Below, piece by piece: positions 8,158-16,373 of a stretch of 64,000 nt of DNA; positions within the stretch are counted from its first letter, which is position 1, and each line of letters opens with the position of its first letter. The stretch lies in the NCBI RefSeq assembly GCF_003605385.1, contig NZ_QYTV02000002.1, positions 63,412 to 127,411 on the forward strand. Direction: 5' to 3'. Source of the stretch: Siminovitchia acidinfaciens. Lineage in GTDB: Bacteria > Bacillota > Bacilli > Bacillales > Bacillaceae_C. The translations under genes were made by a program, and so were the position numbers. The notes beneath the pieces were generated by a model. It did not search any database. It was not told the DNA's origin and saw only the letters and a program-made list of their open reading frames with translations.

Positions 8158-9084
8158 TCATATTTCCAATTTCTCTTTTTCCTCAATAATCCGGATGAAT
8201 TTATATAGCTGGTCATTAACCGGAGTTGGGACATCATATCTTTTCCCCAGCTCACACACTTTCCCACCAAAATATTCAACTTCTGTCTTTCGACCAGCTT
8301 CCACATCCTGCAGCATCGAAGTTTTTCCTTCTGGTGAAAGATTGTTCAAGATAGGCCAAAAGCTTTTAACATCTTCCTCTGTTAAATTGGCACCTGTCTT
8401 GCGGGATAGTTCAACCACTTCACGCATGGCAGACTCAGCCCATTCATAGGCGATGGGGAGTGTTTGAAAGACTCCGTAAGGCGCTTTTAAAGCAGCGGAT
8501 GTCTGGTTGATTCCGACATTCATCATAAATTTCCACCACATCGTATGTAGAATATTTTCCGAAATTGTGTAATCAATTCCGGCCCTGTCAAATAATTCTT
8601 TAACAGCCAGTACATCGTCAGATGAAGATTTACTTTTATCTCCAAATACAATTCTGCCCAAAGTGCTGAACCTTATTTCATTATTTTCCCGGACCGCATC
8701 GATTTCAACGCTCACACTGTGAAGAATATGATCACTTTTGACAACAGAATATATTTCGTCTTCGCTGGAAATTCCGTTGAGCAAAGATAAGATAATCGTA
8801 TCCGGTCCGATATGATGCTTGACATCCTCAATCGCTTGAGGTAATTCTGTATTTTTTACAGCAAAAATGACCAGGTCAGCCGAATCGGCCTTAGCTTCTG
8901 GAGTTATGTAATTAAAATGATAAACATCGCCGTTCACTTTCACCCCGCTGCTGGAATATTTGTCAATCCGCCGCGCATTTGCAACAACACGAAAAGATTC
9001 TTTCAGTTCATTGTGCAGCCTGCTCCCATAGGCGGCACCAATGGCTCCAAGACCAACCAAAGAAACAGATTCAATTTTCCTCAT
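8158..9084 (-). CDS. ketopantoate reductase family (PanE/ApbA-like) oxidoreductase
   Basis: 308-residue NADP-dependent dehydrogenase. The N-terminal Rossmann motif is GLGAIGAAYGSRL (residues 11-23). The AVKNTELP strand and LLNGISSED loop are typical of PanE, and the C-terminal helical domain holds KFMMNVGINQTSA with the family lysine and asparagine. It probably reduces a 2-oxo acid, but it is too diverged to assert pantoate synthesis. It ends a two-gene unit with the alpha/beta hydrolase 17 bases upstream. Confidence 0.85.
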   Translation of the reverse strand: MRKIESVSLVGLGAIGAAYGSRLHNELKESFRVVANARRIDKYSSSGVKVNGDVYHFNYITPEAKADSADLVIFAVKNTELPQAIEDVKHHIGPDTIILSLLNGISSEDEIYSVVKSDHILHSVSVEIDAVRENNEIRFSTLGRIVFGDKSKSSSDDVLAVKELFDRAGIDYTISENILHTMWWKFMMNVGINQTSAALKAPYGVFQTLPIAYEWAESAMREVVELSRKTGANLTEEDVKSFWPILNNLSPEGKTSMLQDVEAGRKTEVEYFGGKVCELGKRYDVPTPVNDQLYKFIRIIEEKEKLEI

Positions 9085-9101
9085 CCATTCTCACCACATT
9101 T

Positions 9102-10148
9102 TTAATTTATTTTTTCACTCAGATTTGAGCCATTCACTAAACCAATCATAAACTCCTCGACCTTCTTCGCATCTTCGGGATGGAGCATATGTGAAGAATT
9201 CTTATACCATAACATTTCTTTTCCGTACGGTGCTTCTACCTTTTTAAAAAATCGCTCAACAGTTCTTCCATCTACATGAAAGTCTTGTTTCCCATGTAAA
9301 AAATATAGCGGAGTATCGATTCTTTTGATTGTATGTAAATTTACTTCTGCGAAATCCTCGATTAATGCCTGTGTGTACGTCAAATTGTATGCACTGTAAA
9401 AAGTATGAAAAATATCCTTGAACGAGTAATCGGAGGAATTTAAAAATATCCTAAGCCCACCCATCATTCCAGGGTGTTTGACTGTCTCGCTTTCGTAAAT
9501 CATGGATTTATATTCCATTAAAGGGCCGCGAAAATCTTTAAATTTCTTTACACTCTTGTCATATGGAGGTTTTCCCAGCTCCTCCAGCTTTTTGAGCGTT
9601 TTGTTATCCCCGGCGGATTCCGCCTTCTCTTTTACCCAATCGTAGCAAAGTTGATCGTTCTCCGTCCAGTTCATAATTTGGGAGATTCCTATATAAGCAT
9701 GGAGCTTTTCGGCATATCTGGAGGCTACGGATAATCCAATGATCGTCCCCCAGGAATGTCCGGCGAGATAAATCTTTTCCCGATTAAATCTCTTCCTCAA
9801 GAAGTCGATCAATTCATTACAGTCACTGATAAACTGTTCGATTTTCATAGATTCTGCAGGAATTGTTTTATTATATGATTTTCCCGCTCCCCGTTGATCC
9901 CAGAAGACCAGAACAAAGTGCTCAACCAATTTTTTTGTGGCTGTTGCAATCGCATAGTCTTGTCCGCGTGAAACGACACCTGGAACTGGCATGCAAGGCC
10001 CCCCGTGAACAAATAATAATACGGGATTGTCGGGGTTAACCGCTTGGATGAGAACAGATTGTTCCACCCCTCCCAGATTAACTTTTTCAAGCGAATCAAT
10101 ACCTGTCGATGGTATAACGAATTCTCTCTTTTTAAAAAATAACGCCAT
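9102..10148 (-). CDS. alpha/beta hydrolase, proline iminopeptidase-like
   Basis: 348-residue hydrolase. The oxyanion HGGPC motif sits near residues 48-52 (HGGPG in most S33 enzymes), followed by FWDQRGAGKS and the nucleophile elbow GHSWGT with Ser132. A late HGKQDFHVD aspartate and SSHMLH histidine complete the triad. The substrate is unknown; peptidase or esterase are both possible. It precedes the PanE-like gene in the same direction. Confidence 0.85.
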   Translation of the reverse strand: MALFFKKREFVIPSTGIDSLEKVNLGGVEQSVLIQAVNPDNPVLLFVHGGPCMPVPGVVSRGQDYAIATATKKLVEHFVLVFWDQRGAGKSYNKTIPAESMKIEQFISDCNELIDFLRKRFNREKIYLAGHSWGTIIGLSVASRYAEKLHAYIGISQIMNWTENDQLCYDWVKEKAESAGDNKTLKKLEELGKPPYDKSVKKFKDFRGPLMEYKSMIYESETVKHPGMMGGLRIFLNSSDYSFKDIFHTFYSAYNLTYTQALIEDFAEVNLHTIKRIDTPLYFLHGKQDFHVDGRTVERFFKKVEAPYGKEMLWYKNSSHMLHPEDAKKVEEFMIGLVNGSNLSEKIN

Positions 10149-10465
10149 ACTTCATCCCCCCTTATTAATAGAATTATATCTATTTTCCTAATTCATGAAC
10201 AACACATTTTCTTAAAAGAGAAAGCTAGCTTCGGGGTCTTTTTCTCGTATTGAAAGAAAAAGGCTTACATCTACAAGCTAAGGGACATTACAAGTTAAAG
10301 AGGATAAGAGCAGCGATTGAGTTTGGGAACAAATAGATGAAGTGTCTAAAGCATCTATTTTAAACTCACAAAATTTTCGCAAGTTAAAAAGCTTTGAGCT
10401 TTGTCTAATGGAACCAAGCTGATGAAAAAATTGCCCTTAACTTTCCTAAACCGGCATCATTAAAC
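10149..10465. other. intergenic region with no recognised gene
   Basis: About 300 bases. I see scattered short ORF pieces and a short AAGCTAGCTT palindrome near 10223, but no ribosome site plus ORF and no clear family match. Confidence 0.4.
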
Positions 10466-10492
10466 TAAAACAGGCGCATCATCCATGCGCCT
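10466..10492 (-). terminator. intrinsic terminator after YwqG-like gene
   Basis: On the minus strand AGGCGCAT and ATGCGCCT form an 8-bp stem with a 5-base loop, followed by GTTTTAG. It lies about 70 bases past the stop at 10562. Confidence 0.7.
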
Positions 10493-10561
10493 CTCGAAAA
10501 TTTTATGTATAGCTCGATGCCAATTCATCACCATGCCCATGGACTCAACCACTGAATCACA

Positions 10562-11356
10562 TTAATGGCAGTCCCAGTTATATAGAACTTTTGAAAAATC
10601 CAGTTTCTTCAAATCTTCTTTTGCGATGAAAAAGTTTGCAACCCCGACATCTCCCCACATAATGCTAAGCTTATCTTCGGAATCGATTTGCAACAAAAGC
10701 GTATCGTAAATCGGATAATCTCCATATGCTCTCGGATCTTCCTGAGTAAAAAAAGGATATCCTCCAAGCTTGGAACCTTGCCCGCTCGCGACCTCATAAT
10801 ATTCTTCCATAATATCGTCATAAGCATCATAATCTTCGTCCTCATCATTTTCCAATAAGCCGTCAAGCCCGGTCAGCTTGTTGAACCGGTAGTCATTTGC
10901 AGCCACAATCTCTTCTGACACCACAAACGATAATGCACATTCTTTTTCCACAGGAAAATAATTTTCATCGCCAAAAGCAGGAAACTCAGTCATCCACTTT
11001 GACGAATCGGATTCAATCGTATCATGGTAGATCACACGGAAGGTGTCTTGTTCTGTCATATCATCAAAATTCAATCCATACACATCATCATCCGCTACGA
11101 AAAACTGAAGAATCCCTTCCGTCGGGAAGTCAGGAATGGTTACTTTCATTACACTAAAATTAATTTGCGCAAGCAAACGAAGTGGTTCCCCATTTCCATC
11201 TTTCGGATATTCATCAGCCTTCAGCCAATAAGGCTGTCCACCAAACTTGCTTTCAAGAGGTGTTGTATTTTGTATCTTTCCTTGAATAATCAGACTTGGC
11301 TTCTTTGTTTTTTCTAGAGCCTCGGCATATGGCAGTAATTGCTGCGGCAGTTTCAT
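10562..11356 (-). CDS. YwqG-like protein (DUF1963)
   Basis: 264-residue soluble acidic protein of the DUF1963 family. Markers are SKFGGQPYWL near residue 37, LLAQINFS, the GILQFFVADDD strand, SKLGGYPFFTQEDPR and LLLQIDSE. Function is unknown; members are widespread as single genes. The ATG at 11356 follows GGGAGGAAG with good spacing. The tract DEDEDYDAYDD is a low-complexity acidic loop. No operon partner is apparent. Confidence 0.85.
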   Translation of the reverse strand: MKLPQQLLPYAEALEKTKKPSLIIQGKIQNTTPLESKFGGQPYWLKADEYPKDGNGEPLRLLAQINFSVMKVTIPDFPTEGILQFFVADDDVYGLNFDDMTEQDTFRVIYHDTIESDSSKWMTEFPAFGDENYFPVEKECALSFVVSEEIVAANDYRFNKLTGLDGLLENDEDEDYDAYDDIMEEYYEVASGQGSKLGGYPFFTQEDPRAYGDYPIYDTLLLQIDSEDKLSIMWGDVGVANFFIAKEDLKKLDFSKVLYNWDCH

Positions 11357-11483
11357 TTATCCACTTCCTCCCAAGGAACATTTGTTCTAAGCATTATACA
11401 TTAAAAAGTGATAAAAATATAGATTTACAACAATATTTATATCCTAAAGAGTTCAGCCCCTCTCCTGTAACCAGGATGCCATG

Positions 11484-12209
11484 TCATTCGCACAGCACTG
11501 CCTCATCCCCCACGTGAATTTCACCTGTTTTTATGACAGTCGCATAAATCCCAAAACGATTTTCTCTTTCTTTCACTACTGTTTTTAGCAAACTTGGATC
11601 CCGTTCCGCATTATCAGGATCAACAGTGATGATCATGCACCTTTCACAATGCCTTTTTAGTTCTAATTCAACTTGTCTTCCAATCTTTATCCTTTTGCCG
11701 AACCACTCTTCTTCCACAAATGGGGTCTTATCTACTAAAGAAATTAATAAATTGGGACGAAAACGCCGGTAATTCACTGACTTCCCCCATATTTCTTTCA
11801 ATTTTTCCACGGAAACATCTGTTACCAGCTGAATATGTTCTTCCTCGATTGCACCGAGAGGTACATGTGAGGGATTATACGTAATGGGAGAAACCTTCCG
11901 TTTTGATTTGTTTTCTATTTCTGTAAAAAGTTCTTCATCACCCCACTCAAAAACTTTTCCCTCTGGAGTCATAATTTCAACCTTTGGATAATTATCTATT
12001 ATCTCTTCTCCTACAAATCTTGCTTTATATTGAACCATTTCTTGGAATTGCGTAATGGTCAAAAACTTTCCAGGTCTTTTTTCATCTAAAAAAGCGTGGC
12101 TGCGATCCCCATATAAGCCATATTCCATGATCTTCGTTTTTTGAACATTTTCTCCATGAAAAGATTTTACTGGATGACGAACAATTTCCTTGATATGACC
12201 AATTAACAA
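11484..12209 (-). CDS. MOSC domain protein
   Basis: 241-residue protein with an N-terminal MOSC beta-barrel (IKEIVRHPVKSFHGE, GLYGDRSHAFLDE) and a C-terminal MOSC domain (RFRPNLLI, RHCERCMIITVDPDNAERDP). The conserved cysteine is in RHCERC. Related proteins bind or insert the molybdenum cofactor or act as reductases such as YiiM. The start is TTG at 12209, 8 bases after AGGGGG. It is divergent from fabZ across about 350 bases. Confidence 0.85.
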   Translation of the reverse strand: MLIGHIKEIVRHPVKSFHGENVQKTKIMEYGLYGDRSHAFLDEKRPGKFLTITQFQEMVQYKARFVGEEIIDNYPKVEIMTPEGKVFEWGDEELFTEIENKSKRKVSPITYNPSHVPLGAIEEEHIQLVTDVSVEKLKEIWGKSVNYRRFRPNLLISLVDKTPFVEEEWFGKRIKIGRQVELELKRHCERCMIITVDPDNAERDPSLLKTVVKERENRFGIYATVIKTGEIHVGDEAVLCE

Positions 12210-12374
12210 TTCATCTACCCCCTATGTATTTATCATTCATACAACCATTCACCTTTAATCGTCCATCATCTATTGTTTCAGTTTCCATGACTACAAGTGC
12301 CACACAATTCGTATATGAAAAAATTCCAAGTAGAATCTTTCTCTGCTTATGTTCAATTATTCATATTTCCTTAG

Positions 12375-12403
12375 TTGAATATTCATTTTACTTACCTTAT
12401 AAT
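12375..12403 (+). promoter_or_regulatory. sigma-A promoter for fabZ
   Basis: TTGAAT at 12375-12380 and a perfect TATAAT at 12398-12403 are exactly 17 bases apart on the plus strand. It reads toward fabZ, whose start is about 160 bases downstream. Confidence 0.75.
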
Positions 12404-12419
12404 TAGTACCAGGTACTAC
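12403..12419 (+). promoter_or_regulatory. FapR-like operator
   Basis: TTAGTACCAGGTACTAC is a near-perfect palindrome around a central A, matching the TTAGTACC...GGTACTAA pattern I recall for the malonyl-CoA-responsive lipid repressor FapR. It touches the last base of the -10 box, where a repressor would block initiation. Binding is inferred. Confidence 0.7.
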
Positions 12420-12562
12420 AACTTGATAATAAACCAGATGATTACATGATAAAACTTTACCAAGCGTCAAAGATATGGGTTTCAATTCCCTGGGCATTGA
12501 CTGATAATTTACAGTTGAGAATACCCTGTTTGGAGAATTAATAATGAACTGGGGTGCTGAAG

Positions 12563-12988
12563 ATGTTAGATACACAACAAATTAAGGATATTATTAAACA
12601 TCGCTATCCTTTTCTTTTGGTCGATAAGATTATAGAACTGAAAGAAGGGAAAAGAGCAGTTGGAATAAAAAATGTGACTATAAATGAGAATTTCTTTAAC
12701 GGCCACTTCCCTGATTATCCAGTGATGCCAGGGGTATTGATTGTCGAGGCATTAGCTCAAGTAAGTGCTATTGCGATGCTCTCCCAGGAAGGAAACCAAG
12801 GACGATTGGGACTGTTGGCAGGAGTAGATAAATGCCGCTTTAAGAAACAGGTAAAACCTGGTGATCAGCTTCAGCTCGAAATTGAAATTACACGCTTAAA
12901 AGGACCAGTTGGTAAGGGCAAAGGAATGGCTACTGTTGACGGAGATTTAGTCTGCGAATTGGAGCTGATTTTTGCTTTTGGTGATTAG
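12563..12988 (+). CDS. fabZ: 3-hydroxyacyl-ACP dehydratase FabZ
   Basis: 141-residue hot-dog-fold enzyme that dehydrates 3-hydroxyacyl-ACP in fatty acid elongation. The active-site His48 lies in [12 protein letters not shown] and Glu62 in [18 protein letters not shown] is also conserved. Length equals B. subtilis FabZ. ATG at 12563 follows GGGGTG by 6 bases; a GTG at 12554 is in frame but inside the ribosome site. It stands alone rather than in a cell-envelope cluster, so it may be an extra copy. A promoter and FapR-like operator upstream suggest control by the lipid regulon. Confidence 0.93.
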   Translation: MLDTQQIKDIIKHRYPFLLVDKIIELKEGKRAVGIKNVTINENFFNGHFPDYPVMPGVLIVEALAQVSAIAMLSQEGNQGRLGLLAGVDKCRFKKQVKPGDQLQLEIEITRLKGPVGKGKGMATVDGDLVCELELIFAFGD

Positions 12989-13042
12989 GACCGGTAGTTT
13001 CCAATGGAAAGGGATCTCCCCTCCCTTTTACATATGGCTACC

Positions 13043-13513
13043 TTAAATGATGGAGTCAAACATCTTTTCATCAAATTGCTCTTCCGAAATTACCCGAAAG
13101 CCGTTTCTTTTTAATAAGGCAGATGTAACGCCGTCGCCAACGATCTTATTCCCGGTAAATTGACCATTGTAAATCATTGAGCTCCCGCAAGATGGGCTAT
13201 TCTCCTTCAAGACCACAAGGGATGCCTGGATTTCTCTTGCTATTTTTAGCGTGGCTTGCGCGCCTTTTATGTACATTGCCGTTACATCCTTACCTGACTT
13301 ATCTAATACCTTGGCCTTTCCATCCAGCACATCATATCCGTCTCCGCCCATAATCTCAGCAGGTTCCCTTGGGACTGAAAATCCACCGCTCAATTCAGGA
13401 CAAACTGTGATCGCTTTATTTTCAGCCACTAATCTTTTTATTTCGTCATACAGACTATGTTTTCCGTCATATCTGACTTCCAGCCCTGCCAGGCAAGAGC
13501 TCACCAATATCAT
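13043..13513 (-). CDS. DUF523 family protein
   Basis: 156-residue protein of the DUF523 (YbbK) family. It begins with ILVSSCLAGLEVRYDGKH and carries VCPELSGGFSVPREPAEI and LKENSPSCGSSMIYNG, the cysteine motifs of the family. Homologues are of unknown function; the invariant cysteines suggest metal or thiol chemistry, which is inference. Its start has a strong GGGGGCGG-type site. It is convergent with fabZ and lies 32 bases downstream of the lipoprotein gene. Confidence 0.88.
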   Translation of the reverse strand: MILVSSCLAGLEVRYDGKHSLYDEIKRLVAENKAITVCPELSGGFSVPREPAEIMGGDGYDVLDGKAKVLDKSGKDVTAMYIKGAQATLKIAREIQASLVVLKENSPSCGSSMIYNGQFTGNKIVGDGVTSALLKRNGFRVISEEQFDEKMFDSII

Positions 13514-13545
13514 CTGACCGCCCCCTTCTAAAGTTCGGTTATTGC

Positions 13546-13971
13546 TTACTCCGTTAGTAACAACTCCCTTAATTGTTTAGTCATCTCTACAGAGGTAAGA
13601 TAAACCGAATCATCGGTAACATACATGAACATGCTTTTTTCATTTTCCTTTCCCAACCACAAATGAAGCCCATGTGTGGGCAATTCCCCCTCTGTAGATT
13701 CATATTCGACCATAACATCGTAATCGGGTTCAGATACGTCAACCTTCCCCGGTTGCTTAATTGCTGTAGCAATGGCTTTTTCCATTATTTTCAAAGATTC
13801 CTTATCCTTTAAGGATAGCAACGTATCTTCATTCATCCCGCCGAACCCTTTTGATTTTGAAATTTTAACCCCTGATATTTTTTCATCTAAGAGAACCATC
13901 GTTTCTGCTTGCTGAGATCCGCAGCCTGCCAACAGAAATAAGCCTAGCACCAATGTCAAAGCTGTTTTCAA
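13546..13971 (-). CDS. putative lipoprotein
   Basis: 141-residue secreted lipoprotein: MKTALTLVLGLFLLAGCGSQ contains a hydrophobic signal and LAGC lipobox, so the cysteine would be lipid-anchored outside the membrane. The mature part is acidic with no domain that I know. TTG at 13971 was chosen because AAAGGGAG lies 6 bases before it; an ATG at 14001 is in frame and overlaps the stop of the upstream kinase gene. It is probably translated from the same message as that gene. Confidence 0.7.
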   Translation of the reverse strand: MKTALTLVLGLFLLAGCGSQQAETMVLLDEKISGVKISKSKGFGGMNEDTLLSLKDKESLKIMEKAIATAIKQPGKVDVSEPDYDVMVEYESTEGELPTHGLHLWLGKENEKSMFMYVTDDSVYLTSVEMTKQLRELLLTE

Positions 13972-13997
13972 GACCCTCTCCCTTTCTTGATGCTTTA

Positions 13998-15608
13998 TCA
14001 TCGTTTTTTATGCATATACTTCATCCATTTTTTCAATTTATAACTAATTATCGCATATCCCACTATCGAAAAGGCAGACAGTGCAATTGAAAGTTTTAAA
14101 ATTAGCATATGTGATACAAATATACCGGCGGCAATACCTGTTAATCCGAACAACGTCAAGTGAAAGAACTGCTTTTTATGATTTTCGTAGATCGTAAATT
14201 GAAACTGCCTTCTTTGTTCAGTTTCCTTCATCAGTTCCAATTTTTCTGGTGTCTTTAAAAACTCCGTAACGGAGTGAAAGGCCTTAAATAACGGCTGTGA
14301 CTGAAGCCACTGCCATACAAAGGACCATTTATTTCCCTGGGACATCAACCATTCCATGAAAACGGGTTTGCCTAGATCAAGAATTTCCTTTTCCGGCGCC
14401 AAATGGGTGACAATACCTTCAATCGTGACAAAAGATCGACCCAGAAAAACAAAGCGGGTCGGAACCTGGATGGGGAGGGCCTGAATAATGTCGTTGAGTT
14501 CAATTTTAAAGGCTATCAAACCCATTTCAGTCATTTGAGCAGGCTGGAAAGTCATCCATTCAGCCAATAATTTTTCAATCATCCTGGTGTCGGCCTCCGG
14601 AAGCAAGAATCCCAAACGTGACAAGCATTCGACTGCCTTGGCATAGTTTTTAGCCAAAAAGCTTTCAATTAAACTTTGAAAAGCAGTTGCATCATTTTTT
14701 GAAATTTCACCTGACATGCCGAAATCAAGCAAGATGATGCGCCCTTCCTTGGATACGAGTATGTTTCCCGGATGTGGATCCGCATGAAACGTCCCGGGTT
14801 CAAGCCACTGTGGAAGAAACACTTTGATGAGCCGCTGAGCCATTTCCTTACGGGTCACATTCAACTGATCAACAGCCGAAAAATCAGTAATTTTTATTCC
14901 ATCTACCCATTCCATCACCAACACTTTGGAAGTGCAAAAATCAGTATAAACTTGCGGAATTTGAACAATATCACTATCCTTGAACCTTTCTTGAAAATAT
15001 AGGAGAGTTTCCTTTTCCTTTGAAAAATCAAGCTCCCGTTCAATCACTTGCTTAAGCTCGGAAAACAAGACTTTAAGGTTAATAAACCCCTTTGGCAGAG
15101 GTACAAAATAGTTTGCAAACCAAATGGCAATGCCTAACGTACGAAAATCAGTTTGAACAATGGAATTGATATGCGGGCGCTGCACTTTGATGGCTACTTT
15201 TGATCCGTCTTGGAGAATGCCTTTATAAACTTCACCAATTGAAGCAGAAGCAATCGCCTCTTTTTCAATAGAAAGCTGTTCTATATGACTGCTTCCCCAC
15301 TCTTTTTCAAGAATTCTCTCTATTTCACTCCAATCAGAAGGTGGAACCTTATCGGTGAGGTCTTCTATTTCGCGAATCAATGGCCCTGGGAGCAAATCAG
15401 CACGTGTGCTAATGATCTGTCCCACTTTAATCAGCAGGCCTTCCAGTTCAAAAAGTGTTTTCCGAAACCTTTTTCCAATACTTCCCCACAGCTTTTCCCA
15501 TTCAGTTTCAGGCTTGTTACTAATTTTGTACCAATAGATCTGAATGAAAAAGATAAAGAACATGTATAACACCTTAAACATCCGAACCAGTTTACTATTG
15601 GCCTTCAT
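13998..15608 (-). CDS. ABC1/UbiB (AarF) family atypical kinase
   Basis: 536-residue membrane-associated atypical kinase-like protein. Family motifs in order: the KxGQ segment IKVGQIISTRADLLP, the Ala-rich loop IASASIGEVYKG, the lysine in KVAIKVQRP, HADPHPGNILV and LLDFGMSG. Two hydrophobic helices lie at the C-terminus and one near the N-terminus. Members support quinone lipid synthesis or membrane lipid handling, by unclear chemistry. In bacilli a menaquinone or lipid role is plausible but not shown here. Confidence 0.88.
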   Translation of the reverse strand: MKANSKLVRMFKVLYMFFIFFIQIYWYKISNKPETEWEKLWGSIGKRFRKTLFELEGLLIKVGQIISTRADLLPGPLIREIEDLTDKVPPSDWSEIERILEKEWGSSHIEQLSIEKEAIASASIGEVYKGILQDGSKVAIKVQRPHINSIVQTDFRTLGIAIWFANYFVPLPKGFINLKVLFSELKQVIERELDFSKEKETLLYFQERFKDSDIVQIPQVYTDFCTSKVLVMEWVDGIKITDFSAVDQLNVTRKEMAQRLIKVFLPQWLEPGTFHADPHPGNILVSKEGRIILLDFGMSGEISKNDATAFQSLIESFLAKNYAKAVECLSRLGFLLPEADTRMIEKLLAEWMTFQPAQMTEMGLIAFKIELNDIIQALPIQVPTRFVFLGRSFVTIEGIVTHLAPEKEILDLGKPVFMEWLMSQGNKWSFVWQWLQSQPLFKAFHSVTEFLKTPEKLELMKETEQRRQFQFTIYENHKKQFFHLTLFGLTGIAAGIFVSHMLILKLSIALSAFSIVGYAIISYKLKKWMKYMHKKR

Positions 15609-15941
15609 CCGGAATCATCTCATTTCCTTCTAGCTACTTTTTCCATTCAACAAAAAGAGGCATAACTCCTTCTTTCAAAATTTGAATCGCGTTTAATATA
15701 GTAAACTTAGCTTCGTGTGAAATTAAAGGATTAGAAAAATGGGGCTTCAGGAAAATCCGGATTAACTTTTGCCATTTACTGATCAACTTCGGCAGCATTA
15801 TTCAAGATAATTCGAAATGAGGCTGTTTATTTAGAATTCATAACAAAGGTTAAATTTCATTCTCTTAATCCATTAAAGAGCAGTATTGTTCACTAATGGA
15901 AAATATAGAAGTTATATCCTTAAATGAAGGAGTGAATTGAT
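15609..15941. other. intergenic region upstream of the UbiB-like gene
   Basis: About 330 bases. No ORF with a ribosome site and no clear hairpin were found. A promoter for the minus-strand kinase gene should be here, but I could not choose one. Confidence 0.4.
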
Positions 15942-16066
15942 TTGCTTTTGTTCATTATTCTTACTATAGCTACACTTATTGGAATAGGTATGGAATAGTA
16001 AAGAAAAATAAAATATTGGTAATTGTATTGATAATTTTGTTGATATTTATTGCAATTATTTTTTAG
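15942..16066 (+). pseudogene. small two-helix membrane protein gene, frame broken
   Basis: AAGGAG lies 9 bases before TTG at 15942, which opens MLLFIILTIATLIGIGME before a TAG at 15996. Two bases out of frame, the sequence continues at once as GIVKKNKILVIVLIILLIFI and ends at 16066. Joined, the pieces make a typical small protein of two hydrophobic helices separated by a basic loop. Either an indel broke it or the sequence has an error; the first part alone could also be a short peptide. Confidence 0.45.
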
Positions 16067-16373
16067 CTTATTCTTTCATATATAAAACCCTTATTTAACT
16101 AAAGAGCGTTTTTTAAGTATCAGGCCAGGTAGTGGAAGTACTCCTCAGTACATTTAATAAATTGAGATGGAAAAAGAGATTGTGAATAAATACATTAAAA
16201 CTATCGAGCGCGATTTTTGAATAAAACAATCAGATTAACTGTATTGTGATATTTTCTAATGACATGCTAGTGTAAGTTAGACCCCGCCCCCATAATCAGG
16301 ACGGGGTTACATGTGTTTTGGTATAAAAATTCAATAACTTTATTCTCACTTTACCTCCATATAAACAATAGAT
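16067..16373. other. intergenic region downstream of leuA
   Basis: A weak hairpin (ACCCCG...CGGGGT, 16281-16306) lies about 70 bases past leuA but has no clear T-run on either strand. It may mark the end of the leuA message. Nothing else was recognised. Confidence 0.4.

Noticed and set aside
10200-10440. possible resolvase or transposase remnant between the hydrolase and YwqG genes
   Set aside because: Short phrases such as EVSKASILNSQNFRKLKSFE look suggestive, but frames break often and no confident family match could be made.
13015-13036. AAAGGG...CCCTTT as fabZ terminator
   Set aside because: The stem is only 6 bases with a 9-base loop, and no T-run follows.
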